This document shows positions 1 to 6,096 of a stretch of 6,096 nt of DNA, in pieces (positions within the stretch are counted from its first letter, which is position 1; each line of letters opens with the position of its first letter). A program made the position numbers and the translations under genes. Where the stretch lies: assembly GCA_020050965.1 (NCBI GenBank), contig JAGVJV010000274.1, positions 1 to 6,096 of the forward strand, in the 5' to 3' direction. The notes under the pieces are model-generated. The model saw only the letters and a program-made list of their open reading frames with translations, was not told the origin of the DNA and searched no databases. Source of the DNA: Parachlamydiales bacterium (GTDB lineage Bacteria > Chlamydiota > Chlamydiia > Chlamydiales > Rhabdochlamydiaceae).

Positions 1-1700
1 TGAAAGATATCCCTCTGCTCGAGCGCACCTCCTACTCGTACCAGACGATTTTCCCTAGAGATAGCGAAGCGGCCAAGGTGCTCATGATCCACGCCCAGAT
101 GTCGCGCGATAGCGGAAATATCGCCCAAGCAGTGACCGATTTAAAGGCTCTGATGGCGGGCTTCCCCGAGAATGACGAAAGCGAGATCGCTCTATACGAT
201 TGCGCCTTGCTCCTCTCTCAAACTGATCAGTGGGATGAAGCAAGAGAGCTGTTCACTACCTTCCTTGATAAATACCCTGAAAGCGAGCGGAAAAATAGCG
301 CTTGGCGCCATCTGCTCAACTGCGCAATTGAAGAGCTCAAGAAACCTGAGCGAACCGATGACGAGAAGCAGATTTTTATTTCCATCGTCCAAGGGGCCCT
401 TAAGAACGAAGGGGCATTAAGCCAAAAAGAAAAAGAGCAATATCAGCTCGCGATGATGAAATGCCAATTTGAACTGGGTCAGTATCAGGAACTTACACCC
501 AAAATCGCCGAGTATCTCCAGACTGTTGCCGACCGCTCTTTACTCGCAGAAGCCCACCTGCTCATGGCGATCTGCCAGAGAAAACTATCCAACGATCTCG
601 CCCTCTTTATTCACCACGGGGAAATGGCCCTCAAGCACAACCCTAAGCTGCCTGAGAAAGGGCTGCTCCACTTAGAGCTCTATAATGGCTATCTGACAAA
701 GGCTCTCCATGAGAACACAGAAAAAGAGTTCTTCTATGGCAGATCCGCCGAGCACCTGTTTGATTCGGGCGCCTGGAAGGATAAATCGATCAAATTAGAA
801 AACTACCTATGGCTGACCAACTACTACTATAATCAAGCGATCACCGGTCGAGATTATGAAAAGGCTAAACTCCTCTACTGCAATTTGCTCGGAACTGAGC
901 CGCTGAGTATCTCCACAGACCTAGAGGTGGAGGCGCTCAAGTTTGCCCACCTACTCGAAATCTATAAAGAGCGAAAAAATCAAATCGCCCTTTTAGAAGA
1001 GCTGATGCGCAAACAGCAGCAAGAGCCCGATCAGCCTTGGAAACTCAAAAGACGGACCATCCTCGAGTTGGCCCATGCCTATGAAGTGGATGGACAAACT
1101 GACAATGCAATTAAATACTACTCCGAACTCAGCAAACCGAGTGAGCGAAGCGCATCGATTGTCACAAGTACTGCTCAGTTGCATTTAGCCAAATTAAAAT
1201 ACAGCCTTATTAGCCCAGCAGAGCGGACTAAAGAAAATCAGCAGGTGATCGAAATCCTACACGATTTGAAAGACCTGCAGATTCAGAAAAAACTGCTCGC
1301 AGAACCTCTCCATCTGGAAGCTGCACTTCAATATGCAGAGATCCGCTGTAATATGGCTGAACCAGAAAATGCAGCCAAGAACTCACACTTCTTCTACAAG
1401 AGGATGTTGGACGATTTCAATAATCTGGAAGATCCAATTACCCTAGAGTACACCACCCTCCGAGAGCAGCATCTAGAAAAGAACGCTATTTTCAATGCCT
1501 ACATGCAATATCTCCAGGCTCAGATGCTCAAATGCGAAGCAGAGGTATTAAAGGCAAAAAATAAAAATTCCAAAGCAACTGAATGTCGAAATCAAGCATT
1601 AGATATTTGCAATGTTCTTTTGCAAAACAAGGACTATTTGCAACCTTATTTATTAGATCGTATAAGAACTACTAAGGCAGAGCTAACTAAGGCACTATGA
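1..1700 (+). CDS. TPR-repeat protein, 5'-truncated by the window edge
   Basis: The frame is open from base 3, so this gene begins upstream of the window; at least 565 residues are visible. The GTG at 78 is not the real start, because the 25 codons before it continue the repeat pattern. Tetratricopeptide-like repeats are clear at the left end: an aromatic-proline pair ending helix B recurs at nt 51 (FP), 162 (FP) and 273 (YP), exactly 37 residues apart, each followed by an acidic/Ser turn and an Ala-rich helix. This resembles the TPRs of BamD/YbgF-type envelope proteins. A further TPR-like unit lies near nt 1066-1210 (AHAYEVDGQTDNAIKYY). The rest is Leu/Glu/Lys/Gln-rich helix without membrane segments. 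Such repeats are protein-interaction scaffolds; no enzymatic motif is seen. The stop overlaps the next start by 4 bases, so it is probably cotranscribed with, and may partner, the VWA protein. Location (periplasm or cytoplasm) cannot be told without the N-terminus. Confidence 0.85.
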   Translation, partial: KDIPLLERTSYSYQTIFPRDSEAAKVLMIHAQMSRDSGNIAQAVTDLKALMAGFPENDESEIALYDCALLLSQTDQWDEARELFTTFLDKYPESERKNSAWRHLLNCAIEELKKPERTDDEKQIFISIVQGALKNEGALSQKEKEQYQLAMMKCQFELGQYQELTPKIAEYLQTVADRSLLAEAHLLMAICQRKLSNDLALFIHHGEMALKHNPKLPEKGLLHLELYNGYLTKALHENTEKEFFYGRSAEHLFDSGAWKDKSIKLENYLWLTNYYYNQAITGRDYEKAKLLYCNLLGTEPLSISTDLEVEALKFAHLLEIYKERKNQIALLEELMRKQQQEPDQPWKLKRRTILELAHAYEVDGQTDNAIKYYSELSKPSERSASIVTSTAQLHLAKLKYSLISPAERTKENQQVIEILHDLKDLQIQKKLLAEPLHLEAALQYAEIRCNMAEPENAAKNSHFFYKRMLDDFNNLEDPITLEYTTLREQHLEKNAIFNAYMQYLQAQMLKCEAEVLKAKNKNSKATECRNQALDICNVLLQNKDYLQPYLLDRIRTTKAELTKAL

Positions 1701-3502
1701 AATTTGGAGAAATCCGCAAGCCCCTACTGATCTTTTGCCTGTCGGCTTCCGTCGCCTTGCATTGCGGCGCTGTCTGGATTATTCACTCGCATCCGCTCCT
1801 CCTTAAGCGAGACGACACTGCTCTGTTGATGAAATCGGCCCCCGAGCCAAAGATCCTTACCAAAGATTGTGCTGAGCGGCTTGCGCTGCAAATGGAAAAG
1901 GCGCTCGAAGAGTCGCTCAACCAAGTGATTGCTGTCACCCATTTCTCTAAGCCCAATCAGCCGATCGCCCAGGAAGAAGCGACTTTTGAACCCGAGCCCC
2001 CCGCTGCTCAGGAAGAGCGCCCCATCGCCCCCGAATTCGCCTCCACCCTCCCTCCACTTTTCGATCCCGAAGGCGATCTTGCCGAATTTGCCCTCGATAA
2101 CGCCTTTGATGAAACCCCCAAATCGGAGGCCCTGTCCTCTGTTACCATCCAAGCCGAAGCACCACTGCCCAATGTCGTCTCGATCGCCCAGCTCACTGAA
2201 GATGATTACACTATGACCGATGAACAATTCAGCCCGGACGCACTGCCCACCACGCAAATGGAGCTGGCCCCGCAGCTGATCCGATCTCTAAAAAAACTAA
2301 AGATCGGCACTTTAGAATCGGGGCAGGAGATCTTTACCGACCTCCAGGAAAATAGTACGCCCCAGCTGATCCTGCCCAATTCGGTCGACTACTTACGCAC
2401 TCAATGGACACAGCAGAGCAGCCCTGAGATTAGCCTACCTGATCTGGAGTACTACGGCCTCGCTAAAGCAAGCAACCTCCATTGGCAAGAGGATCTCGAC
2501 GTCGAAGTGACCCTGATGCCCGATCCCGCTACTAACAAATATATCTTCTCCCTCACGATTCATCCCGAATTTGAAGAAGACTGTAAGAGCATGAAGCAAA
2601 ACTTCTACTTCGTCATCGACCGCTCAAGCTCGATCGAAAAGCACAAACTCAGCCGCTTCAAATTGGCCGTGCAGCGCTCCCTAGCCGCGCTCTGCGAAGG
2701 GGACAACTTCAACATCTACTTTTTCGATAGGTATGTGACCAAACTCTCGGAGAAAAATTTAGCTGTCTCCCCTAGAACCATCCAGATGGCTGAAGATTTT
2801 CTCGAACAAGAGCGCGAAGGGATAAAAGAGCCCTACCGATCGCTAGAGACCCTCATCCCCACTCAATGCAACCCAAATGAGCTCCATTCGATTATCCTCA
2901 TTACCGATGGAGGGATCTTGCAAAATGCCCAAAGAGAAAAAAAATTCCTCACCGAATGGCTTACAAAAGGGGAGCGCAATGTAAACTTCTTCACTGCCGC
3001 TGCTGGCAAAGGAAATGACCTAGTTCTCCTCGATCTACTCAGTTACGCCACTGCGGGAAAACTGCTCTACTCAGACACCAATGCCGGATTCCCTCGCAAG
3101 ATGGTGCAGATGGTGAAAAATTTGCACAACCCGATCGTCAAAGACCTAAGCATCGAAATCTCTCCTTCAGCCTCGAATGCCCGAGTCGAGTTGCATCCGC
3201 AAAATGGCTTCCTCCCGCCCATGTTTTCCGGCCAGTCTTATACCGTCACAGGAACTGTCGACGAACTCTGTGATCTGACCCTCTTTATCCAGGGGAAAAA
3301 CCACGATAAGTATATCAACGTGCGCAAGCGGATCTCATTCAAAGAGGCCCCCAGCGGTGGCCGTGCCCTCGAAAAGACATGGGCAGAAACCCAAGCCAAA
3401 ATCTGCTACGAGCATTTCCTAGAAAGCGGCAAGGCTCTATACTTGAAGCAAGCAGAGCAAATAGTCGCTCCATTCCATGGCGATATTGCAACTAATCAAT
3501 GA
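1697..3502 (+). CDS. Membrane-anchored VWA-domain protein with TonB/TolA-like N-terminus
   Basis: The protein has 601 residues. Residues 1-8 are basic (MKFGEIRK), and about 10-30 form one hydrophobic segment with no obvious signal-peptidase site, so it is probably a signal anchor with the body outside the inner membrane. Residues about 85-185 are rich in Pro, Glu and Ala, like the spacer of TonB/TolA proteins. A VWA domain spans roughly 302-480: beta strand FYFVID, MIDAS motif D308-x-S310-x-S312, then GDNFNIYFFD (335-344), and strand IILITDGG with D404. The usual MIDAS Thr (GGTN-type loop) is not obvious around 373-385, so metal binding may be altered. VWA domains mediate metal-dependent protein contacts; the partner is unknown, though the TPR protein just upstream is a candidate. 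The start is set by the ATGA overlap with the TPR stop and a TAAGG at 1688-1692. The tail (about 485-601) has a beta-rich part and a final helix. Not matched to a named gene. Confidence 0.85.
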   Translation: MKFGEIRKPLLIFCLSASVALHCGAVWIIHSHPLLLKRDDTALLMKSAPEPKILTKDCAERLALQMEKALEESLNQVIAVTHFSKPNQPIAQEEATFEPEPPAAQEERPIAPEFASTLPPLFDPEGDLAEFALDNAFDETPKSEALSSVTIQAEAPLPNVVSIAQLTEDDYTMTDEQFSPDALPTTQMELAPQLIRSLKKLKIGTLESGQEIFTDLQENSTPQLILPNSVDYLRTQWTQQSSPEISLPDLEYYGLAKASNLHWQEDLDVEVTLMPDPATNKYIFSLTIHPEFEEDCKSMKQNFYFVIDRSSSIEKHKLSRFKLAVQRSLAALCEGDNFNIYFFDRYVTKLSEKNLAVSPRTIQMAEDFLEQEREGIKEPYRSLETLIPTQCNPNELHSIILITDGGILQNAQREKKFLTEWLTKGERNVNFFTAAAGKGNDLVLLDLLSYATAGKLLYSDTNAGFPRKMVQMVKNLHNPIVKDLSIEISPSASNARVELHPQNGFLPPMFSGQSYTVTGTVDELCDLTLFIQGKNHDKYINVRKRISFKEAPSGGRALEKTWAETQAKICYEHFLESGKALYLKQAEQIVAPFHGDIATNQ

Positions 3503-4029
3503 GAATTATTACTGGCCTTTATAAAAATCGGGTCCTCAAGACACCTAAAGGGGATTCCACTCGTCCCACTTCCGATAAAGTGCGGGGCTCCATATTCAAT
3601 ATCCTCCAAAACCAGATCGAAGGCCGGACATTTTTAGATCTATTTGCTGGGAGCGGAAGCATGGGAATAGAAGCTCTCTCCCGAGGAGCTGCAAGCGCCA
3701 CCTTCGTAGAAAAAGAGCGGAGGGCGGTCCATTGCATCCAAGAAAACCTCGAAAGCCTCCAAATTGAGGCAGAGATACTGGGGATAGATGCCTTGAGCGC
3801 TATAAAGCGGCTAACTAAGGCAAACCGTCAATTTGACCTCATTTATATAGATCCACCTTATGCCCTTGATATCGAGCCGCTTCTGGAAATTGTCCAACCC
3901 ATTTTGGCCCCCGAGGGGATGGTCATTCTAGAGCAAAGCAAGCGGGCAAAAATAGAGGCAAAAGGACTCAAATTAGTCGATGAACGGCATTTTGGGGATA
4001 CCACCGTCTATTTCTTTATAACTCACTAA
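3499..4029 (+). CDS. rsmD: 16S rRNA (guanine(966)-N(2))-methyltransferase RsmD
   Basis: This 176-residue protein is close to the usual RsmD length (about 180-200). RsmD transfers a methyl group from S-adenosylmethionine to N2 of G966 (E. coli numbering) in 16S rRNA of the small subunit, in the cytoplasm. The N-terminus MRIITGLYKNRVL and then RPTSDKVRGSIFNIL (22-36) are typical of the family. SAM motif I is FLDLFAGSGSMGIEALSRGA (45-64), an acidic residue at the end of strand 2 (VEK, E71) should bind the SAM ribose, and the catalytic motif IV DPPY is at 118-121. All key motifs are present, so it should be active. Its ATG overlaps the VWA stop by 4 bases and no good Shine-Dalgarno is visible, which suggests translational coupling. 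It is the last gene of the three-gene run. The sequence AT-content rises sharply just after its stop. Confidence 0.95.
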   Translation: MRIITGLYKNRVLKTPKGDSTRPTSDKVRGSIFNILQNQIEGRTFLDLFAGSGSMGIEALSRGAASATFVEKERRAVHCIQENLESLQIEAEILGIDALSAIKRLTKANRQFDLIYIDPPYALDIEPLLEIVQPILAPEGMVILEQSKRAKIEAKGLKLVDERHFGDTTVYFFITH

Positions 4030-4069
4030 AAATCAGAAAGTAAAATTTTAATTATATTTTCTCATTTAA

Positions 4070-4098
4070 TTGATCTTTAATTCATTTTCATGTATAAT
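4070..4098 (+). promoter_or_regulatory. Sigma-70-type (chlamydial sigma-66-like) promoter for the first CGGCH paralog
   Basis: A -35 hexamer TTGATC (4070-4075, TTGA matching consensus) is followed by a 17-bp spacer and a perfect -10 TATAAT (4093-4098). Transcription would start near 4105, giving a leader of about 21 nt before the TTG start at 4126. It sits in the only long gap after rsmD, where a promoter is expected because a new gene set begins. Not experimentally shown. Confidence 0.7.
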
Positions 4099-4113
4099 TT
4101 AAAATAAATAGTT

Positions 4114-4128
4114 GAGAGATATAATTTG
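4114..4128 (+). promoter_or_regulatory. Ribosome binding site deciding a TTG start
   Basis: GAGAG at 4114-4118 lies 7 bases before TTG at 4126-4128. The frame is closed upstream by TAA at 4105-4107, and no in-frame ATG occurs before the conserved core. An in-frame GTG at 4195 has homology to the paralog on both sides, which makes it a less likely start. Confidence 0.6.
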
Positions 4129-5379
4129 TACATAGCTGCTTTTCGAGATTCCACTAATATCCAGAGGGTTGCGACTGCTGCAAAACCTACTCCAGTGAAG
4201 TCTAGGGCTGCCCTGCCTCTCGATAAAACGGCAACACGCACTAGGGAAAATGGCCACGACTGCACTATTGTCGATACCGCTATTGTCGCTGAGAAGGTCG
4301 TCGCACGCCTATTCCATTCCCTGACTCGCTTTGCCTTAGACTACTCATTTAACTGTGAAACTAGCCGAAAAACTACACATATCAATGGCGCTCACTCAGA
4401 CTGTGGTGGATGTCATGCGGCCCATGCAGCCCTCTCCTGTAAACTCTATGACAAGATCCACGCAATTGCTAAAGCCAGTTTACAAGACAAAAGTTTCGAT
4501 CAGTTAACCCCTGCTTATCAAGGATATTTAACTACATGCTTCCAGTTGTCTGCGGAAAATCTTCAAACTTTAAATTCGGAAGATATCTCTGAGAGAATGG
4601 CAATTTGGGAAAAATATGATTCTGAATTTGATTCACGTAAGAAAAAGATGCTGTTCTCCGGCACTTCTCTTGAATGGGAACGTGGAGGTACTTATGAAAA
4701 TCCTGCTTCATCAAATCGCTTTGACTGCTTCTTAGAAAGGCATTTAAGACCGATTGAAGATGAATTAGCACAAAGATGTAGCGCCGGGATACTGACTCCG
4801 GTAGAGGCCCTCATTGAGCTCCAAGATGCCTATCGAAGTCTTGTAGAAAAAGCCATCCCCAACCTGAAAGCTGATCTGGATGCTCTACAAGATCTTCGCG
4901 AAGCCTGGGATGAAATGCTCGAATGCCAGAAGAAGATTTCCCCTCAGAATTTTGAGACTTATCTGGATGCAGTCGATCGATACCTCGCTATTTACAATGA
5001 GCGATTCAAAAAATCAAAAGGTAAAGAACAGCCAATCGGAATTCCTTCGCTTAGCAAGTTCAAGGCCTATTTAGTCGAAAATCAATCTTATAAAATACTT
5101 ACAGAGCTCCAGAAAAATAGAAAATTCTCATATTATAAAACAAACAAGCACTTTTTAAAAGATCCTCAAGATGCCAAAGAAGCATTCTCCAAGGTGGAAA
5201 AAAATATCCAGATTAGGATAGATGAAGCAACAAATCAGTTAGTTCAGTTGCATCATAGCCGCGATCAAATTGAGGATATGTACAAATACTCTTTCGGCGA
5301 GAAAGATGATGATGGAAATATCTCTCTTCCCAATAAAGACGAGGTCGCCCAGGCCTTCCTGTCAAGAATAACTGGATAA
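4126..5379 (+). CDS. Uncharacterised CGGCH-family protein, copy 1 (complete)
   Basis: I do not recognise this 417-residue protein. It starts at TTG, supported by the promoter and by GAGAG upstream. Residues about 20-42 are basic and Thr/Ala-rich. The conserved core begins at GHDC (43-46), continues through an amphipathic helix to C77, then NGAxSxC and CGGCHAAHAALS (93-104) and KLYD. The Cys/His set shared with the next gene is H44, C46, C77, C93, C96, H97 and H100, suggesting a zinc or other metal site, or a redox centre. CxxCH also fits the haem c motif, but there is no signal peptide. Shared QGYL (132-135) and FSGT (177-180) follow. Residues about 195-417 are charged and helical, possibly coiled coil (for example LKADLDALQDLREAWDEML). 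No transmembrane segment is visible. It is tandem with a paralog 79 bases downstream. A secreted host-directed protein is possible but only inferred. Sampled stretches are more AT-rich than the operon upstream. Confidence 0.85.
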   Translation: MYIAAFRDSTNIQRVATAAKPTPVKSRAALPLDKTATRTRENGHDCTIVDTAIVAEKVVARLFHSLTRFALDYSFNCETSRKTTHINGAHSDCGGCHAAHAALSCKLYDKIHAIAKASLQDKSFDQLTPAYQGYLTTCFQLSAENLQTLNSEDISERMAIWEKYDSEFDSRKKKMLFSGTSLEWERGGTYENPASSNRFDCFLERHLRPIEDELAQRCSAGILTPVEALIELQDAYRSLVEKAIPNLKADLDALQDLREAWDEMLECQKKISPQNFETYLDAVDRYLAIYNERFKKSKGKEQPIGIPSLSKFKAYLVENQSYKILTELQKNRKFSYYKTNKHFLKDPQDAKEAFSKVEKNIQIRIDEATNQLVQLHHSRDQIEDMYKYSFGEKDDDGNISLPNKDEVAQAFLSRITG

Positions 5380-5396
5380 TACTTATTATTTAAACT

Positions 5397-5430
5397 ACCA
5401 ATAAATTAATCAATTTAATTAAATATTGGT
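5397..5430. repeat. AT-rich inverted repeat between the tandem paralogs
   Basis: Outer arms ACCAATA (5397-5403) and TATTGGT (5424-5430) are perfectly complementary. Inside them, AATTAA pairs with TTAATT around a TCAAT loop, with a 3-base AAA bulge on the right arm. No T-run follows, so it is not a standard intrinsic terminator. It could be an operator, a weak terminator or mRNA-end structure for copy 1, or a leader element for copy 2. Confidence 0.5.
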
Positions 5431-5447
5431 CAACTCCTCTCCAACGC

Positions 5448-5461
5448 AGGTAACGACCATG
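5448..5461 (+). promoter_or_regulatory. Ribosome binding site and ATG start of copy 2
   Basis: A short AGG (5448-5450) lies 8 bases before ATG at 5459-5461. An in-frame TTG at 5426 also exists but has no Shine-Dalgarno and lies inside the inverted repeat, so the ATG is preferred. No convincing -35/-10 pair was found between 5380 and 5458, so copy 2 may be read from the copy 1 promoter. Confidence 0.5.
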
Positions 5462-6096
5462 ATCATCGATGCAACCCAATCCCCCTTTAAACGTACTTAT
5501 GAAGAATCTTGTGAAAGTCCTAAGACTCCAGAACCGGCCCATTTACTGCGAGAGACAACAAATGAGCAAACAAAACAATCTAAATTAAAAGCCGATACGG
5601 ATCGAACGCCGAAGAGATCGAGAGCTGTTTTAAAAGAAAATCAAACGGCTAGTATGGTCAGAGAAGAGGGCCACGATTGCAGTGCTGTGAACGTCGCCCA
5701 CGTTGCAGCTAAGGTAGCAGCACGCTTTAATCTCTCATTGGATGTATTCGTAACTGCCTATATCTATAAATGTGAAAGAGAGAGGGGGATAACCGATTTA
5801 AATGGCGCCAGCTCAAGCTGTGGAGGATGCCATGCAGCTCATGCCGCTTTATCTGGCAAGCTCTACGACAATATCTGCGGGGCAGTTCGCGAAGCTCTGC
5901 AAACAAAAAATCTTCCTGAATTAGAAGTTGCCCATCAAGGTTATTTAAATAAACGGTTTAAACTATCTGAAGAAGATAAGGAAAATCTCGCCTCAGAGAA
6001 TCCTGAAGATCGGATAACAGCATTCGATGCGCATGCTGATAAATTAACCGGCCATGAAAAAAGACTGACCTTTTCCGGAACGATTCTCGAGCTTCA
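5459..6096 (+). CDS. Uncharacterised CGGCH-family protein, copy 2 (3'-truncated by the window edge)
   Basis: The frame is open from the ATG to the last base: 212 full codons without a stop, so the C-terminus lies beyond the window. It is a clear paralog of the gene upstream. From GHDC (71-74) to FSGTILEL the two align without gaps, about 65 of 142 residues identical. The same Cys/His positions recur: H72, C74, C105, C121, C124, H125 and H128, with CGGCHAAHAALS at 121-132, then KLYD, QGYL and FSGT. In that block 8 of 12 codons differ from copy 1 but no residue does, which shows selection on the protein. Its N-terminal tail is 28 residues longer, polar and low in hydrophobics, with a basic TPKRSR stretch (50-55). 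The last 27 residues up to GHDC still align with copy 1. No signal peptide or membrane segment is visible. Function is unknown; a metal-binding or redox core with a variable tail is inferred. Confidence 0.85.
   Translation, partial: MIIDATQSPFKRTYEESCESPKTPEPAHLLRETTNEQTKQSKLKADTDRTPKRSRAVLKENQTASMVREEGHDCSAVNVAHVAAKVAARFNLSLDVFVTAYIYKCERERGITDLNGASSSCGGCHAAHAALSGKLYDNICGAVREALQTKNLPELEVAHQGYLNKRFKLSEEDKENLASENPEDRITAFDAHADKLTGHEKRLTFSGTILEL

Noticed and set aside
78..80. GTG as the start of the TPR gene
   Set aside because: The same frame is open to the window edge, and the upstream codons carry the first of three evenly spaced repeat units.
1929..2216. 95-codon plus-strand frame rich in Pro and Ser inside the VWA gene
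   Set aside because: It is a frame-shifted shadow of the C-rich spacer coding sequence, with no ribosome binding site or domain.
1724..2257. 177-codon antisense reading frame inside the VWA gene
   Set aside because: It lies opposite the Pro/Glu-rich spacer of a well-supported gene, gives a low-complexity Gly/Arg-rich product and has no recognisable motif.
4035..4062. Possible terminator after rsmD (AGAAAGTA with TATTTTCT)
   Set aside because: The stem is short, AT-only apart from ends, needs a G-U pair and is not followed by a T-run.
4120..4125. Second TATAAT directly before the TTG start
   Set aside because: It has no -35 match at 16-18 bp and would put the transcription start inside the coding region.
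4402..4416. CGGCH as a haem c attachment site
   Set aside because: CxxCH fits the pattern, but neither paralog has a signal peptide for export, which cytochrome c maturation needs. A metal or redox site is more plausible.
4126..5379. Copy 1 as a pseudogene with a lost N-terminus
   Set aside because: The frame is intact for 417 codons, the conserved core is complete, and a promoter and ribosome binding site fit the TTG start.

Overview
The window looks like the chromosome of an amoeba-associated Chlamydiota bacterium (Parachlamydiales-like). This is an inference from gene style: a large helical TPR protein, an envelope-anchored VWA protein and rsmD in one compact operon, followed by AT-richer, lineage-specific tandem paralogs of no recognised family. 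No database search was possible, and another PVC-group bacterium is not excluded.

Region 1 (1-4029) holds three plus-strand genes packed as one transcription unit. A large TPR-repeat protein enters from the left edge with its N-terminus outside the window. A membrane-anchored protein follows, with a TonB/TolA-like N-terminus, a proline/acid-rich spacer and a von Willebrand factor A (VWA) domain. RsmD, the 16S rRNA guanine-N2 methyltransferase, comes third. Both junctions are 4-base ATGA stop/start overlaps, so translation is probably coupled. The TPR and VWA proteins plausibly work together in the cell envelope. RsmD is a housekeeping passenger and the only gene here with a secure biochemical function.

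Region 2 (4030-4125) is an AT-rich gap with a well-formed sigma-70-type promoter (TTGATC, 17 bp, TATAAT). It should give a leader of roughly 20 bases ending at a TTG-started gene.

Region 3 (4126-6096) holds two tandem paralogs of an unrecognised family. The first (417 aa) is complete. The second starts at 5459 and runs off the right edge after 212 full codons. A gap-free hand alignment from the shared GHDC motif gives about 65 identical residues of 142. The core is an invariant 12-residue block, CGGCHAAHAALS, in which 8 of 12 codons differ between the copies while no amino acid differs. The conserved Cys/His set suggests a metal site or redox centre. No Sec signal peptide is visible. A hairpin-forming AT-rich palindrome sits between the two copies. 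This pair is the best candidate in the window for an undescribed system.
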